Below, piece by piece: positions 8,384 to 16,901 of a stretch of DNA of 64,000 nt. The stretch comes from Acidobacteriota bacterium (lineage in GTDB: Bacteria; Acidobacteriota; Blastocatellia; Pyrinomonadales; Pyrinomonadaceae), in the NCBI GenBank assembly GCA_003222895.1, contig QHXI01000050.1, positions 24,975 to 88,974 on the forward strand, in the 5' to 3' direction. The position numbers and the translations under genes are program-made. Each line of letters starts with the position of its first letter. Position 1 is the stretch's first letter. The notes beneath the pieces were generated by a model that was not told where the DNA came from, made no database searches, and was given only the letters and a program-made list of their open reading frames with translations.

Positions 8384-9358
8384 ATGGCGTTGTCGGGAAT
8401 CGTGGTAGTCACGGGCGGTGCCGGTTTTATAGGATCACACATCGTAGCCGAATTGCTTCAGCGCGGCGCGCGGGTCCGAGTCATTGACGACCTCTCGACC
8501 GGTTATGCTGAAAACCTGGCTGAGATAGGCGGCGAGATCGATCTTATTAAGATCAGCATCACTGATTCGAAAGCTCTAAGCCGCGCTCTGGAAAACGTTG
8601 AGTTGGTTTTCCATGAGGCCGCCATTCCCTCAGTTCCGCGATCAGTTAATGATCCGGCAGAAACTCACGAAGCAAGCGTCAACGGAACATTCTCGTTATT
8701 GTTAGCTGCGCGCGATCGAAAGGTGCGGCGCCTCGTCTATGCGGCGTCGAGTTCGGCTTATGGCGATCAGCCCGAATCGCCGAAGCGAGAAAGCATGCGT
8801 CCCGATCCGCTTTCGCCTTATGCCGTCGCTAAGTTAGTTGGCGAGTATTACTGTCGGGTCTTCGACAGGACGTATGGGTTGGAGACGGTGTCACTTCGTT
8901 ATTTCAATGTGTTCGGTCCGAGGCAAGATCCCGGCTCGCATTACTCCGGGGTAATCTCTAGATTTCTTTTAGCGTTGAATCGCGGAGAGAGCCCGGTGAT
9001 CTATGGAGACGGTGGACAGTCGCGAGACTTTACCTACGTTTCGAATGTGGTCGATGCGAATCTGCGGGCAGCCGAGTCGCGCCAAGCCGTAGGAAAGGTT
9101 ATCAATATAGCGAATGGCGAGAGCGTAACGCTTAATGAATTGTTGGCGGCACTGCAAAAGCTGACCGGACGCACGGCCCTTCAGGCCCGGTACGAACCTC
9201 CACGCGTCGGCGATATCCGTGACAGCTTAGCCGATCTCACGCTGGCTAAATCACTTTTGGGATACACGCCGATGGTTGGTCTCGAGGAAGGACTTCGAAA
9301 GACAATCGATTGGTGGAAGACGAGTCGGTTTGCCGAATCGACTACTACGTCTTCTTAA
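8384..9358 (+). CDS. SDR-family nucleotide-sugar 4-epimerase (WbpP-like)
   Basis: This 324-residue extended short-chain dehydrogenase/reductase has GGAGFIGSH at 11-19 for NAD binding and the catalytic pair Y146/K150 in SPYAVAK. SSSAYGD supplies the active-site serine region. The segments IPSVPRSVNDP and LRYFNVFGPRQDP are characteristic of WbpP/UDP-GlcNAc-UDP-Glc(A) 4-epimerases. With the dehydrogenase directly upstream, a UDP-glucuronate to UDP-galacturonate step is a reasonable inference, though a UDP-GlcNAc 4-epimerase fits equally well. It is convergent with pilC, only 12 bases apart, with a small TAATTC/GAATTA inverted repeat between them. Confidence 0.88.
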   Translation: MALSGIVVVTGGAGFIGSHIVAELLQRGARVRVIDDLSTGYAENLAEIGGEIDLIKISITDSKALSRALENVELVFHEAAIPSVPRSVNDPAETHEASVNGTFSLLLAARDRKVRRLVYAASSSAYGDQPESPKRESMRPDPLSPYAVAKLVGEYYCRVFDRTYGLETVSLRYFNVFGPRQDPGSHYSGVISRFLLALNRGESPVIYGDGGQSRDFTYVSNVVDANLRAAESRQAVGKVINIANGESVTLNELLAALQKLTGRTALQARYEPPRVGDIRDSLADLTLAKSLLGYTPMVGLEEGLRKTIDWWKTSRFAESTTTSS

Positions 9359-9370
9359 TTCTTTCTTGAA

Positions 9371-10600
9371 TTAATGACCTTGCGATAACTTCCCGATCAA
9401 AGTAAACATTGGCAAGTACATCGCAATGACGATCGATCCGATCGTTACTCCCAGAAATCCGATCAGCGCAGGCTCAATCAGCGTCAGCAAATTAGCAATC
9501 GCTGCATCGACTTCCTGCTCATAGAAGTCAGCGATCTTGCCAAGCATCGCGTCGAGCGCTCCGGTTTGTTCGCCGATGCCGACCATCTGCGAAACCATGT
9601 GCGGAAAAATTTCCGCGGCGCGCAATGGCTCAACAAAACTCTTACCTTGCTCGACGGCGGTTCGCACACTGATGATCGCGGCTTCAATCACGACGTTTCC
9701 GGCGGTCCGCGCGGTGATATCGAGCGACTGCAGAATCGGCACACCCGACGATAGTAAGGTTGAGAGCGTTCGCGAGAAACGCGCAATCGCGATCTTCAGA
9801 AAGATCGGTCCGAGGATTGGGACCTTTAGGAGGATAGTGTCGATCCGCTTACGGCCATTTGGTGTCTTGTAATAGAAGCTAGTACCGACAGCCGCGCCGA
9901 TAATCACAACCAGCATAACGAGGCCGCCCCAGCCGGCAAGAAAATTACTGAAGCCAACAACAATTCGCGTCGGAAGCGGCAGCGGTTCACCTGGCCCAAG
10001 CAGCCCCATAAAGATTGTTTGAAACTGCGGAATAACGACAATCATGATCACCGCGACAGCGACGATGGCCAGAAAAATCACCGCGGCCGGGTAAATCATA
10101 GCTGAGACTACGTCACGCTTCAGCTTCACGATCTTCTCGATAAAGGTCGAAAGTCGCTGCAGGATCAAGTCAAGGATACCGCCCGTCTCACCGGCCTCAA
10201 CCATGTTGGCATACAGTTGATCGAAGACTTTCGGATGTCGGCTCATGGCCGCGGCCAACGTCGATCCCTCTTCCACATCCTGGCGCACTTGCGCGAGAAC
10301 CTGCTGGAAATATTTATTCGGCTGTTGCTGAGCCAGGATATCGAGACACTGGACCAGCGGCAAGCCGGCGTCGATCATGACAGAGAACTGGCGCGTGAAG
10401 ATCGCAAGCTCCTTTGATTTGACTTTCTTCCTTCCGGATAGTTTCGGAATTCCGATCTCGCGGCCCTTTTCTTTTACCGACGTGAGCGTGACTTGTTCGC
10501 GACGCAGAATCTGTCGCAGCGCCTCGCGATTGTCGGCGACGCGCTCGCCAGTCACGACTTCGTTCATGCGGTTGCGGCCCTTGAAAACATAGGTTGGCAT
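9371..10600 (-). CDS. pilC: Type IV pilus inner-membrane platform protein PilC
   Basis: PilC is the inner-membrane platform on which PilB and PilT act. The 409-residue product has an N-terminal soluble segment and two T2SSF repeats (FTRQFSVMIDAGLPLVQCL and FSRTLSTLLSSGVPILQSL) separated by membrane segments (IYPAAVIFLAIVAVAVIMIVV and LVMLVVIIGAAVGTSFYY). A C-terminal hydrophobic segment ends the protein. Length and order are typical. It is the last gene of the leftward cluster pilB, small secreted protein, pilT, pilC, starting 33 bases after pilT. Confidence 0.94.
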   Translation of the reverse strand: MPTYVFKGRNRMNEVVTGERVADNREALRQILRREQVTLTSVKEKGREIGIPKLSGRKKVKSKELAIFTRQFSVMIDAGLPLVQCLDILAQQQPNKYFQQVLAQVRQDVEEGSTLAAAMSRHPKVFDQLYANMVEAGETGGILDLILQRLSTFIEKIVKLKRDVVSAMIYPAAVIFLAIVAVAVIMIVVIPQFQTIFMGLLGPGEPLPLPTRIVVGFSNFLAGWGGLVMLVVIIGAAVGTSFYYKTPNGRKRIDTILLKVPILGPIFLKIAIARFSRTLSTLLSSGVPILQSLDITARTAGNVVIEAAIISVRTAVEQGKSFVEPLRAAEIFPHMVSQMVGIGEQTGALDAMLGKIADFYEQEVDAAIANLLTLIEPALIGFLGVTIGSIVIAMYLPMFTLIGKLSQGH

Positions 10601-10633
10601 CTTTCAGTGCTCCGTTCTTGCTCTGATGTTTCG

Positions 10634-11818
10634 TTACCTGTTTCGATTGAGTAGCCGGCCGGATGGGTTATAGGTTGGCGGCATCTGCGCGCGACCTGAA
10701 GAACGACCTGAAGAACCATTGCTGTTAATACCGGCGCCGCGGTCGATCAGATCGCGAAGCTCATTTACATTGGACGATCGTTGCAGCGCTGTCTCTCTTG
10801 AAATGACTCTCTTGTGGAAAAGCGTAGCTAGCGACTGATTAAACGTCTGCATCCCGTGAATATCCTGGCCGGTCTGCATCATTGAATAGATCTGGTGGAC
10901 CTTGTCTTCGCGGATCAGATTGCGAATCGCTGAATTAGGAATGAGGATCTCCATCGCCATCGCGCGTCCGTGGCCGTCGGCTTTTGGCAAGAGACTTTGG
11001 CAAAGAATTCCCTCGAGCGTTAAGGACAACTGCGCACGCACCTGAGCTTGCTGCATCGAAGGAAACACATCAATGATGCGATTGATCGTGGACACGGCTG
11101 AATTGGTGTGCAGCGTTGCAAACGTGAGGTGACCGGTTTCCGCAATTCGCAAGGCCGACTCGATCGTTTCCAGATCGCGCATTTCGCCGACCAGCACTAC
11201 ATCCGGGTCCTGGCGCAGCGCCGTACGCAACGCTTGTGCAAACCCGTGCGTGTCGGCATTTACTTCGCGTTGGTTGACGATGCAGCTCTTGTGATTGTGA
11301 AGGAACTCGATCGGATCTTCGATCGTCAGGATGTGTTCGTGACGTTCCTTGTTGATCTTGTCGATGACCGCGGCGAGCGTTGTCGACTTGCCGGACCCGG
11401 TTGGCCCAGTGACCAGTACCAATCCTCTCGGTTTCTTACAAAGCTCGACAAGTACTGACGGGAGCCCCAACTCTTCGAACGTCTTGATCTCGTAAGGAAT
11501 CGCGCGAAACACCGCGCCAACTGCACCGCGTTGGTTGAAAACATTAGCGCGAAAACGCGACAGCCCTTTGACACCAAAGCTGAAATCCAGCTCGAGGTTC
11601 TCTTCAAAGCGATGTTTCTGCGCGTCGGTGAGAACCGAATACGCGAGTTGCTTAGTTTCGCCGGATGTCAGTGGTCGGTAACCGTCAAGCGGCCGGATTT
11701 CACCGTGCACGCGCACCAGCGGCGGGGTGCCGGTCGTAATGTGAAGGTCGGAACCGCCGACTTCTGCAAGCCTGTGAAGAAGTTCTGAGAGAGAAACTTG
11801 TGGTTGAGTTTCCAACAT
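10634..11818 (-). CDS. pilT: Type IV pilus retraction ATPase PilT
   Basis: PilT is the hexameric ATPase that powers pilus retraction, twitching and DNA uptake. The ORF track extends to 11917. I place the start at the ATG at 11818 because AAGGA precedes it and the longer form would overlap the upstream gene by 77 bases. From this start the protein is 394 residues with GPTGSGKS at 138-145. The Asp box is in the DPDVVLVGEMRD region, followed by GHLTFATLHT. The AIRNLIRE motif typical of PilT rather than PilB is present. A Ser/Gly-rich tail (GSSGRSSGR) follows the ATPase. Confidence 0.95.
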   Translation of the reverse strand: MLETQPQVSLSELLHRLAEVGGSDLHITTGTPPLVRVHGEIRPLDGYRPLTSGETKQLAYSVLTDAQKHRFEENLELDFSFGVKGLSRFRANVFNQRGAVGAVFRAIPYEIKTFEELGLPSVLVELCKKPRGLVLVTGPTGSGKSTTLAAVIDKINKERHEHILTIEDPIEFLHNHKSCIVNQREVNADTHGFAQALRTALRQDPDVVLVGEMRDLETIESALRIAETGHLTFATLHTNSAVSTINRIIDVFPSMQQAQVRAQLSLTLEGILCQSLLPKADGHGRAMAMEILIPNSAIRNLIREDKVHQIYSMMQTGQDIHGMQTFNQSLATLFHKRVISRETALQRSSNVNELRDLIDRGAGINSNGSSGRSSGRAQMPPTYNPSGRLLNRNR

Positions 11819-11840
11819 TGTTAGTGTCCTTGGAGTGGAT

Positions 11841-12629
11841 TTAACGCCTCGGTTCCATCGGTCGGAATGTTGAGAGGAATTGCTCGGCGTCAACAGCAAT
11901 TTTCTGATAAGCAACATTGGACGAACGGGTCACCAGGGAGTAGACGCGTCCGTTGATCTCTGTGAAATAATAATTCCAAACTTGTTCGGGTCTGCCGTCA
12001 CTCGTCGCGGGAGTCTGCGCGATGACTTCGAATACGCGATGACCGCCGATGTCTCGTTGGCGATCGTTCACAACCCAGCCACCGGCTGTGATCATTCGGT
12101 CGATCACAGTGTGACGAAGGTCAGTGAACATCACTCCGCCTAACATTTTTCGTTGTTCGCTGGGCATCGGCTGCACGTTATTCACCGGCGCGACCGCCAC
12201 AACGGCCAGGCTCGCCTGGGCCTCAGATGCGCCATCCGGCGGAGTTATGCGAAAACTCGAACCCGCCTTCCCAGTTGAAGTGGTGGACCAGTTGGTCGGG
12301 AGCGGCATGGCGAAGTTTCCGTCTCTGACAACATTTTCCGGCAGGGCCAATGCTGACGTCATGGTAACGTGATTGTCCGCCGACCGTGGTGGCGTCGATG
12401 GCACGATACCTTTATTAGCGGCTTGTAACGCACGTCGTCGCGCAATCAATGCCTGACGGCGGCGAAGCACGGCGCGATGTCGGCGCCACCATACTCTTGA
12501 GTGATGATGGAAGCGGTGGGAACGCGCAGACAATTGCGATCGCAAATTGTGCGCGGTTGAGGTTGCGAAGGGCAGTAGGACAGCTACGGTAACCAACAAA
12601 CAAACTGATAGAGCTATTCGACGTAACAT
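11841..12629 (-). CDS. Hypothetical secreted protein encoded between pilB and pilT
   Basis: I do not recognise a named family. The ATG at 12629 is preferred over the GTG at 12647 because AAGGGG lies eight bases upstream. The protein has a signal segment (ALSVCLLVTVAVLLPFATSTA). A very basic stretch rich in His and Arg follows (RSHRFHHHSRVWWRRHR, then RRRQALIARRRA). The folded C-terminal part of about 160 residues contains PLPTNWSTTSTGKAGSSFRI and YYFTEINGRVYSLVTRSS, somewhat like PsbP/Mog1-type lipid-facing folds; that resemblance is weak. Its place inside the pil cluster suggests a role at the cell envelope linked to the pilus, which is inference. Confidence 0.6.
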   Translation of the reverse strand: MLRRIALSVCLLVTVAVLLPFATSTAHNLRSQLSARSHRFHHHSRVWWRRHRAVLRRRQALIARRRALQAANKGIVPSTPPRSADNHVTMTSALALPENVVRDGNFAMPLPTNWSTTSTGKAGSSFRITPPDGASEAQASLAVVAVAPVNNVQPMPSEQRKMLGGVMFTDLRHTVIDRMITAGGWVVNDRQRDIGGHRVFEVIAQTPATSDGRPEQVWNYYFTEINGRVYSLVTRSSNVAYQKIAVDAEQFLSTFRPMEPRR

Positions 12630-12643
12630 AGTTTCACCCCTTT

Positions 12644-14431
12644 TCACGCCACCGTTTCGCGTAACACTTCTTCAATGGTGGTAACTCCGGCTCGTACCTT
12701 CTGCAGACCCGATTCACGTAAAGTGATCATACCGTCCTCGATCGATTTCTTTCTCAGCTCGAGCGACGACGCGCCGATCAGAATCAGCTCGCGAACCTCA
12801 TCTGTCACTTCCATAACTTCGTAAAGACCGATGCGGCCTTTGTAGCCCGTGTCGTTGCAACTTGGGCAACCTTTGCCTTTGAAGGTCTTAATCTTGCTTG
12901 CTTCTTCGGGAGAAAAGCCGATCTCGACCAATGCTTCGACCGGCGTGGGATGTTCTTTCTTGCAGTCTTTGCAGATGCGTCGGATCAGTCGCTGAGCCTG
13001 TATCAGGTTCACGCTCGTGGCGACGAGGAATGGTTCGATGCCCATGTTCATGAGACGTGAGATGGTTGAAGGGGCATCGTTCGTGTGAAGTGTCGAGAGG
13101 ACCAAGTGGCCTGTTAGAGCGGCCTTGATCGCGATCTCGGCGGTTTCGAAGTCGCGGATTTCGCCGACGAGAACGATGTTCGGGTCTTGGCGGAGGAATG
13201 AACGCAGCGCGGCGGCGAAGTTCAGACCGATCTGTTCCTTCATCTGCACTTGATTGATTCCGGGCAGATTGAACTCGACCGGATCTTCGGCCGTCATAAT
13301 GTTGGTATCGACCGTATTCAGCGATTGTAGTGCCGAATACAGAGTGTTGGTTTTACCGCTGCCGGTTGGACCAGTGACGAGCACCATGCCGTACGGCTTG
13401 GAGATATTACGCTGAAACTTGACGAGCGATTCCGACTCAAAACCGAGATTCGTCATGTCGAGCATCAGCTTTTCTTTGTCCAGCAGACGAAGCACGACCT
13501 TCTCGCCAAACAGCGTCGGCAACGTCGAAACACGAAAGTCGAGTTCCCGCGATCGCGAATCAACTTTGACGCGAATCTTGATGCGGCCATCTTGCGGCAG
13601 ACGTTTCTCAGAGATGTCCAACTTCGACATGATCTTGATGCGCGAGATTAGGGCGTCGCGCATCTTGAGTGGCGGATGCATCACGTCGTAGAGCACGCCA
13701 TCGATGCGGAAACGAATGCGAAGTTCCTTTTCGTAAGGCTCGACGTGAATATCTGACGCTCCGCGGCGAAGCGCGTCAACCAGAAGGACGTTGACCAGTC
13801 GAACGACCGGCGCGTCTTCGCTCATTCGGGTGAGGCTGGAGAGATCTATTTCTTCGTTGTCCTCGAAGACCTCGACTTCACTGTTGAGAGATTCGTGATC
13901 GAAATCGAGGCTGTCGAGAGAAACGAGGTCGGCTTGTGAGAAGCCGTTTCCGTTTGAGCTTTCGACCGTGAGATCGGGCGCGACGGCCGCGAGCTCAATT
14001 TCACGCGAGGTGCTGTAGTACTTGGCGATCGCGGCTTGAACACTCGCTTCAGCCACGACGACCGGCTCTACATTCAGGCCGGTCATGAACTTGATATCGT
14101 CCATCGCGAACACGTTCGTCGGATCGACCATGGCTAGGGTGAGGGTGGCGCCGACACGTGATAATGGTAGGACGGAATATTTCTGCGCGACTTCTTGTGG
14201 GATGAGGCGCAGCACCGAATCGTCGATATTGAAAAGTTCGAGATTGACTGAAGGAATACCGTACTGCCGTGAGAGGACCGCAGTGATCGTGTCATCTGAA
14301 ACCAGCCCGAGCTTGACGAGGTTGTATCCCAAGCGCCCGCCATGCTCTCGCTGATAATCGAGCGCCTGACGGAGATGCTGAGGGCTGATCAGATTCTCGC
14401 GGACGAGAATTTCGCCGAGTTTTGCTGACAT
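12644..14431 (-). CDS. pilB: Type IV pilus assembly ATPase PilB (GspE/PulE family)
   Basis: PilB drives pilus extension. The 595-residue protein has an N-terminal MshEN-type domain (LGEILVRENLISPQHLRQAL, LGLVSDDTI) that in related ATPases binds cyclic di-GMP. An acidic linker follows at about 165-200, then ASDIHVEPYE, Walker A GPTGSGKT at 354-361, the DPNIVLVGEIRD Asp box and GHLVLSTLHTNDAP. A zinc-binding tetracysteine (CKDC and CPSC near the C-terminus) completes it. It is the first gene of the leftward pil cluster, and its stop overlaps the long form of the next ORF. Confidence 0.95.
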   Translation of the reverse strand: MSAKLGEILVRENLISPQHLRQALDYQREHGGRLGYNLVKLGLVSDDTITAVLSRQYGIPSVNLELFNIDDSVLRLIPQEVAQKYSVLPLSRVGATLTLAMVDPTNVFAMDDIKFMTGLNVEPVVVAEASVQAAIAKYYSTSREIELAAVAPDLTVESSNGNGFSQADLVSLDSLDFDHESLNSEVEVFEDNEEIDLSSLTRMSEDAPVVRLVNVLLVDALRRGASDIHVEPYEKELRIRFRIDGVLYDVMHPPLKMRDALISRIKIMSKLDISEKRLPQDGRIKIRVKVDSRSRELDFRVSTLPTLFGEKVVLRLLDKEKLMLDMTNLGFESESLVKFQRNISKPYGMVLVTGPTGSGKTNTLYSALQSLNTVDTNIMTAEDPVEFNLPGINQVQMKEQIGLNFAAALRSFLRQDPNIVLVGEIRDFETAEIAIKAALTGHLVLSTLHTNDAPSTISRLMNMGIEPFLVATSVNLIQAQRLIRRICKDCKKEHPTPVEALVEIGFSPEEASKIKTFKGKGCPSCNDTGYKGRIGLYEVMEVTDEVRELILIGASSLELRKKSIEDGMITLRESGLQKVRAGVTTIEEVLRETVA

Positions 14432-14626
14432 TCGAGCCTTGTCTTTTGAAATTCAATTAGAGGGAATAGATTCCCTCGGTAGGACGACTTGTCTGGCCAA
14501 AAGGTACGTTGGGACAAAGGCACAACGGCGGCCAACACCGTTGCAACCTGATATTAGCTTTCGGGCGTGGATTCTGTCAATGAAAGTTTTTTTAGAGAAT
14601 TCGAAGGGCGTTCTGTGGGAAAACGG

Positions 14627-14656
14627 TGGACAAATTGTTCGCAGGTATTCGATAAT
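14627..14656 (+). promoter_or_regulatory. Candidate lexA promoter
   Basis: TGGACA (14627-14632, five of six consensus bases) and GATAAT (14651-14656, five of six) are separated by 18 bases, 36 bases upstream of the lexA ATG. The minus 10 box lies inside the palindrome at 14644-14667, as expected for an autoregulated repressor gene. Confidence 0.6.
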
Positions 14657-14667
14657 ATTCGCATACC
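14644..14667. promoter_or_regulatory. Candidate LexA operator upstream of lexA
   Basis: A 24-bp imperfect palindrome (GGTAT...ATACC outer arms, CGA/TCG inner arms, three mismatched pairs) overlaps the minus 10 box. Its core TATTCGATAATATTC differs at one position from TATTCGCTAATATTC in front of imuB. Two TATTCG units occur 10 bases apart. The shared core at two genes expected to be SOS-controlled makes LexA binding likely but unproven. Confidence 0.55.
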
Positions 14668-14691
14668 TTCGTCGACTTGAGGAGATTAGAC

Positions 14692-15300
14692 ATGCCCATA
14701 ACTGCCAGACAAAGACGAGTGTTAGATTACATCAAGCATTATTTTGAAGCCCATCAGGAAGCGCCGACGATCGCCGAAATTGGAAAAGAATTCGGCATGA
14801 GTTCGTCGGCCAGCGCGCACAACTTGGTCTCGGTTCTCGAGAAGGAAGGGTTTATTAGGCGCATTCCAAACGTCAGTCGGGGAATTGAATTGATTGAAGA
14901 AGGACCGGCTGAAGAGAAGTATGAAATTCCTTTGCTCGGTGTCGTTGCCGCAGGTGCGCCGATCGAGGCGATTTTGAATTACGAGACGGTTTACATTCCA
15001 CGCGACATGATGCGCGACGGGCGAATGTTTGCGTTGCGCGTGAGCGGCGATTCAATGATTGATGAACAGATTCGTGATAACGATTTGATCATTTTGCAGT
15101 CACAGCAAACCGCCGAGAACGGCAAAACGGTGGTTGCCTTGATTGATGGAAGCGATGCGACGGTGAAGCGTTTTTATGGAAATCGAAATCATGTGCGCCT
15201 GGAGCCCGCAAATCCGAATTATGAACCAATCATCGTTCGTCCGCCGCAGCGAGTTCAGATTCAGGGCGTTATTGTCGGAGTCATTCGCCAATACAAATGA
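14692..15300 (+). CDS. lexA: SOS-response repressor and self-cleaving protease LexA
   Basis: LexA represses SOS genes and cleaves itself when RecA filaments form. From the ATG at 14692 (GAGGAG upstream; the ORF track starts at 14677) the protein has 202 residues. The N-terminal winged helix includes APTIAEIGKEFGMSS. The scissile Ala-Gly is A87-G88 in GVVAAGAP, the nucleophile is S121 in SGDSM, and the general base is K159 in ATVKRF. All three catalytic features are intact. The gene is upstream of the udgX / imuA-imuB-dnaE2 locus, and a candidate self-operator covers its minus 10 region. Confidence 0.97.
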   Translation: MPITARQRRVLDYIKHYFEAHQEAPTIAEIGKEFGMSSSASAHNLVSVLEKEGFIRRIPNVSRGIELIEEGPAEEKYEIPLLGVVAAGAPIEAILNYETVYIPRDMMRDGRMFALRVSGDSMIDEQIRDNDLIILQSQQTAENGKTVVALIDGSDATVKRFYGNRNHVRLEPANPNYEPIIVRPPQRVQIQGVIVGVIRQYK

Positions 15301-15303
15301 ATT

Positions 15304-15352
15304 GTGATTTCAAATTTGTGATCTGAGATCTGAAATCCTAATTCGTAGATCA
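15304..15352. repeat. Degenerate tandem-repeat hairpin A1 (lexA-udgX gap)
   Basis: Repeated gatttcaaat / gatctgagatctgaaatc words form an imperfect hairpin in the gap between the convergent lexA and udgX genes. It has the architecture of the repeat class found at other loci here (see the findings). It could also act as a bidirectional transcription stop, but no T-run follows it. Confidence 0.5.
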
Positions 15353-15359
15353 CTAGCAG

Positions 15360-16001
15360 CTAGCTCTTTGAAAGAACGCGGGCAACCCTTTTCAGGTCAT
15401 TGATGAAGTGACGTTTCTCAGCGAGCCGGGTTTCATCATCCGGCGCGCGCAAAATTGAAGATGGATGAACAGTGGCCATGATGTAAGGCGCCAACGTCGA
15501 TTCGATGAATTGTCCCCGCTGCTTTGTGACTTTGAACTGGGGACCAAGCAAAGCCTGCGCTGCGGTCGCGCCAAGACAAACAATGACTTGTGGCTTCACT
15601 AAACTGATTTCTGCTTCGAGCCATGGGCGACAAGCATTAATCTCGCGCGCGTTAGGTTTTTTGTGAATGCGGCGTTTGCCGCGCGGTTCCCATTTGAAAT
15701 GTTTGACTACATTAGTCACGTAAGTTTGTGCGCGATCGATGCCTGCTTCCTGCAAAGCTTCATCAAGTAATCGGCCCGCTGGTCCAACGAAAGGATGGCC
15801 GGTGAGATCTTCTTCATTACCAGGTTGTTCGCCGACGAACACGACCTCAGCGTGGCGCGCGCCTTCGCCGAAAACCGTTTGCGTGCCGCGTTCCCAAAGA
15901 TCGCAAGCTTTGCAGTCCGCGGCCGCATCGCGAAAAGCTTTCAGACTTTTGCGCTCAGGGAAGAATTCTTCGGCTGAGCTTTCCGATTTATCTTTGCTCA
16001 T
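15360..16001 (-). CDS. udgX: UdgX-type uracil-DNA-binding glycosylase
   Basis: UdgX is a uracil-DNA glycosylase superfamily member that becomes covalently linked to the abasic site after uracil excision. The 213-residue protein carries the motifs that define it: GEQPGNEED with FVGPAGRLL, TNVVKHFKW, and KRRIH at 109-113. H113 corresponds to the histidine that forms the adduct in the Mycobacterium smegmatis enzyme. HPSSILR is motif 2. Cysteines C30, C33 and C124 fit iron-sulfur ligands. It is transcribed divergently from imuA with only 25 bases between the starts and is convergent with lexA. Confidence 0.93.
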   Translation of the reverse strand: MSKDKSESSAEEFFPERKSLKAFRDAAADCKACDLWERGTQTVFGEGARHAEVVFVGEQPGNEEDLTGHPFVGPAGRLLDEALQEAGIDRAQTYVTNVVKHFKWEPRGKRRIHKKPNAREINACRPWLEAEISLVKPQVIVCLGATAAQALLGPQFKVTKQRGQFIESTLAPYIMATVHPSSILRAPDDETRLAEKRHFINDLKRVARVLSKS

Positions 16002-16026
16002 TAAGTTCGAATTTGCTGTTTAGATC

Positions 16027-16821
16027 ATGAATGCTGCAGTTACCAAAAAGCAGATCGAGTCAACCCTCACAGATCGTTTTGGCGACGTGTTCGAACGATT
16101 CGAACGATTGCCGCCTAAGACTCTATCCACGGGTATTGGTGAAATTGATAACGCCTTGCACGGATTTCCTCGCGGCGCGATAACGGAAATCCATGGAACT
16201 GCTTCATCCGGCCGCACGAGCCTCTTGCTTTCAGCGTTGGCTGCCGCAACTTCACAAGAAGAGATTTGCGCACTCGTCGATTGCAGCGACACGTTTGATC
16301 TTTCATCGGCGGCAAAGGCCGAGGTCGATTTCGATCGACTGCTTTGGATTCGTTGCGGCCATAATCTCGAACGTGCTTTCAAAGCTGTCGATCTAATCTT
16401 GCATGCCGGCGGATTTGGATTAGTCGCTCTGAATCTTTGCGACGTGCCGGCAAAAACCGTTCGACGGGTCATCTCCACGTGGTGGTTTCGTTTTCGCCGC
16501 GCGCTCGAAAACACTCCAAATGCGTTGATAGTCCTCACGCCCATAGCCGCCGTCCATTCGTGTGCGGCGCTTGTCTTAGAAGTTAAAAGCGAAGCTTCAG
16601 TGTGGTCCAATAGCTTGTCGTTATTATCTGAAAATCGTTACAGCAGCTTCACGGCGCAACCGGAGCACGGCGGCCATCTTTCGCTGGTGCAAACCTCCCT
16701 TCCAACATTCTCATCAAATAAGGACTCGCATTTTCTGCAAGCGATGAACATCCGCGTCAACCGCGAGCGACCGGTTGAATGGCAGACGCGCGAAATAAAA
16801 TTTAAGGCTCACTTCCACTGA
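16027..16821 (+). CDS. imuA: ImuA-like RecA-fold protein of the mutasome
   Basis: ImuA-like proteins are RecA/SulA-related partners of ImuB and DnaE2 in damage-induced mutagenesis. The 264-residue product has STGIGEIDNALHGFPRGAITEIHG, typical of the RecA core entry, followed by TASSGRTSLLLSAL, a degenerate Walker A in which the usual GKT/S is GRT. The later RecA-like strands are recognisable (CALVDCSDTFD, GFGLVALNLCDVPAK) but the C-terminus is short. The assignment rests on this fold and on its position directly before imuB and dnaE2. The ATPase may be weak or absent. Confidence 0.82.
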   Translation: MNAAVTKKQIESTLTDRFGDVFERFERLPPKTLSTGIGEIDNALHGFPRGAITEIHGTASSGRTSLLLSALAAATSQEEICALVDCSDTFDLSSAAKAEVDFDRLLWIRCGHNLERAFKAVDLILHAGGFGLVALNLCDVPAKTVRRVISTWWFRFRRALENTPNALIVLTPIAAVHSCAALVLEVKSEASVWSNSLSLLSENRYSSFTAQPEHGGHLSLVQTSLPTFSSNKDSHFLQAMNIRVNRERPVEWQTREIKFKAHFH

Positions 16822-16825
16822 CGCC

Positions 16826-16854
16826 TTGTCATATTCGCCAATATTCGCTAATAT
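16826..16854 (+). promoter_or_regulatory. Candidate imuB-dnaE2 promoter
   Basis: TTGTCA (16826-16831) and TAATAT (16849-16854) are separated by 17 bases in the 80-base gap between imuA and imuB. The three tandem operator-like repeats fill the spacer and the minus 10 box, so a repressor bound there would block this promoter. Confidence 0.5.
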
Positions 16855-16860
16855 TCACCT
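16831..16860. promoter_or_regulatory. Three tandem 10-bp repeats, candidate LexA operators
   Basis: The repeats are atattcgcca, atattcgcta and atattcacct, each exactly 10 bases and in direct head-to-tail order. The second and third repeats contain TATTCGCTAATATTC, which matches the lexA operator core in 14 of 15 positions. One repeat per helical turn suggests cooperative binding on one face of the DNA. Confidence 0.55.
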
Positions 16861-16901
16861 CGCCCGATCCTAATTAAAATCCGACGAACAGGGAAGCGGT
16901 T

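Noticed and set aside
16831-16860. Possible CRISPR-like array
   Set aside because: Three 10-bp repeats without spacers, overlapping a promoter; fits an operator instead.
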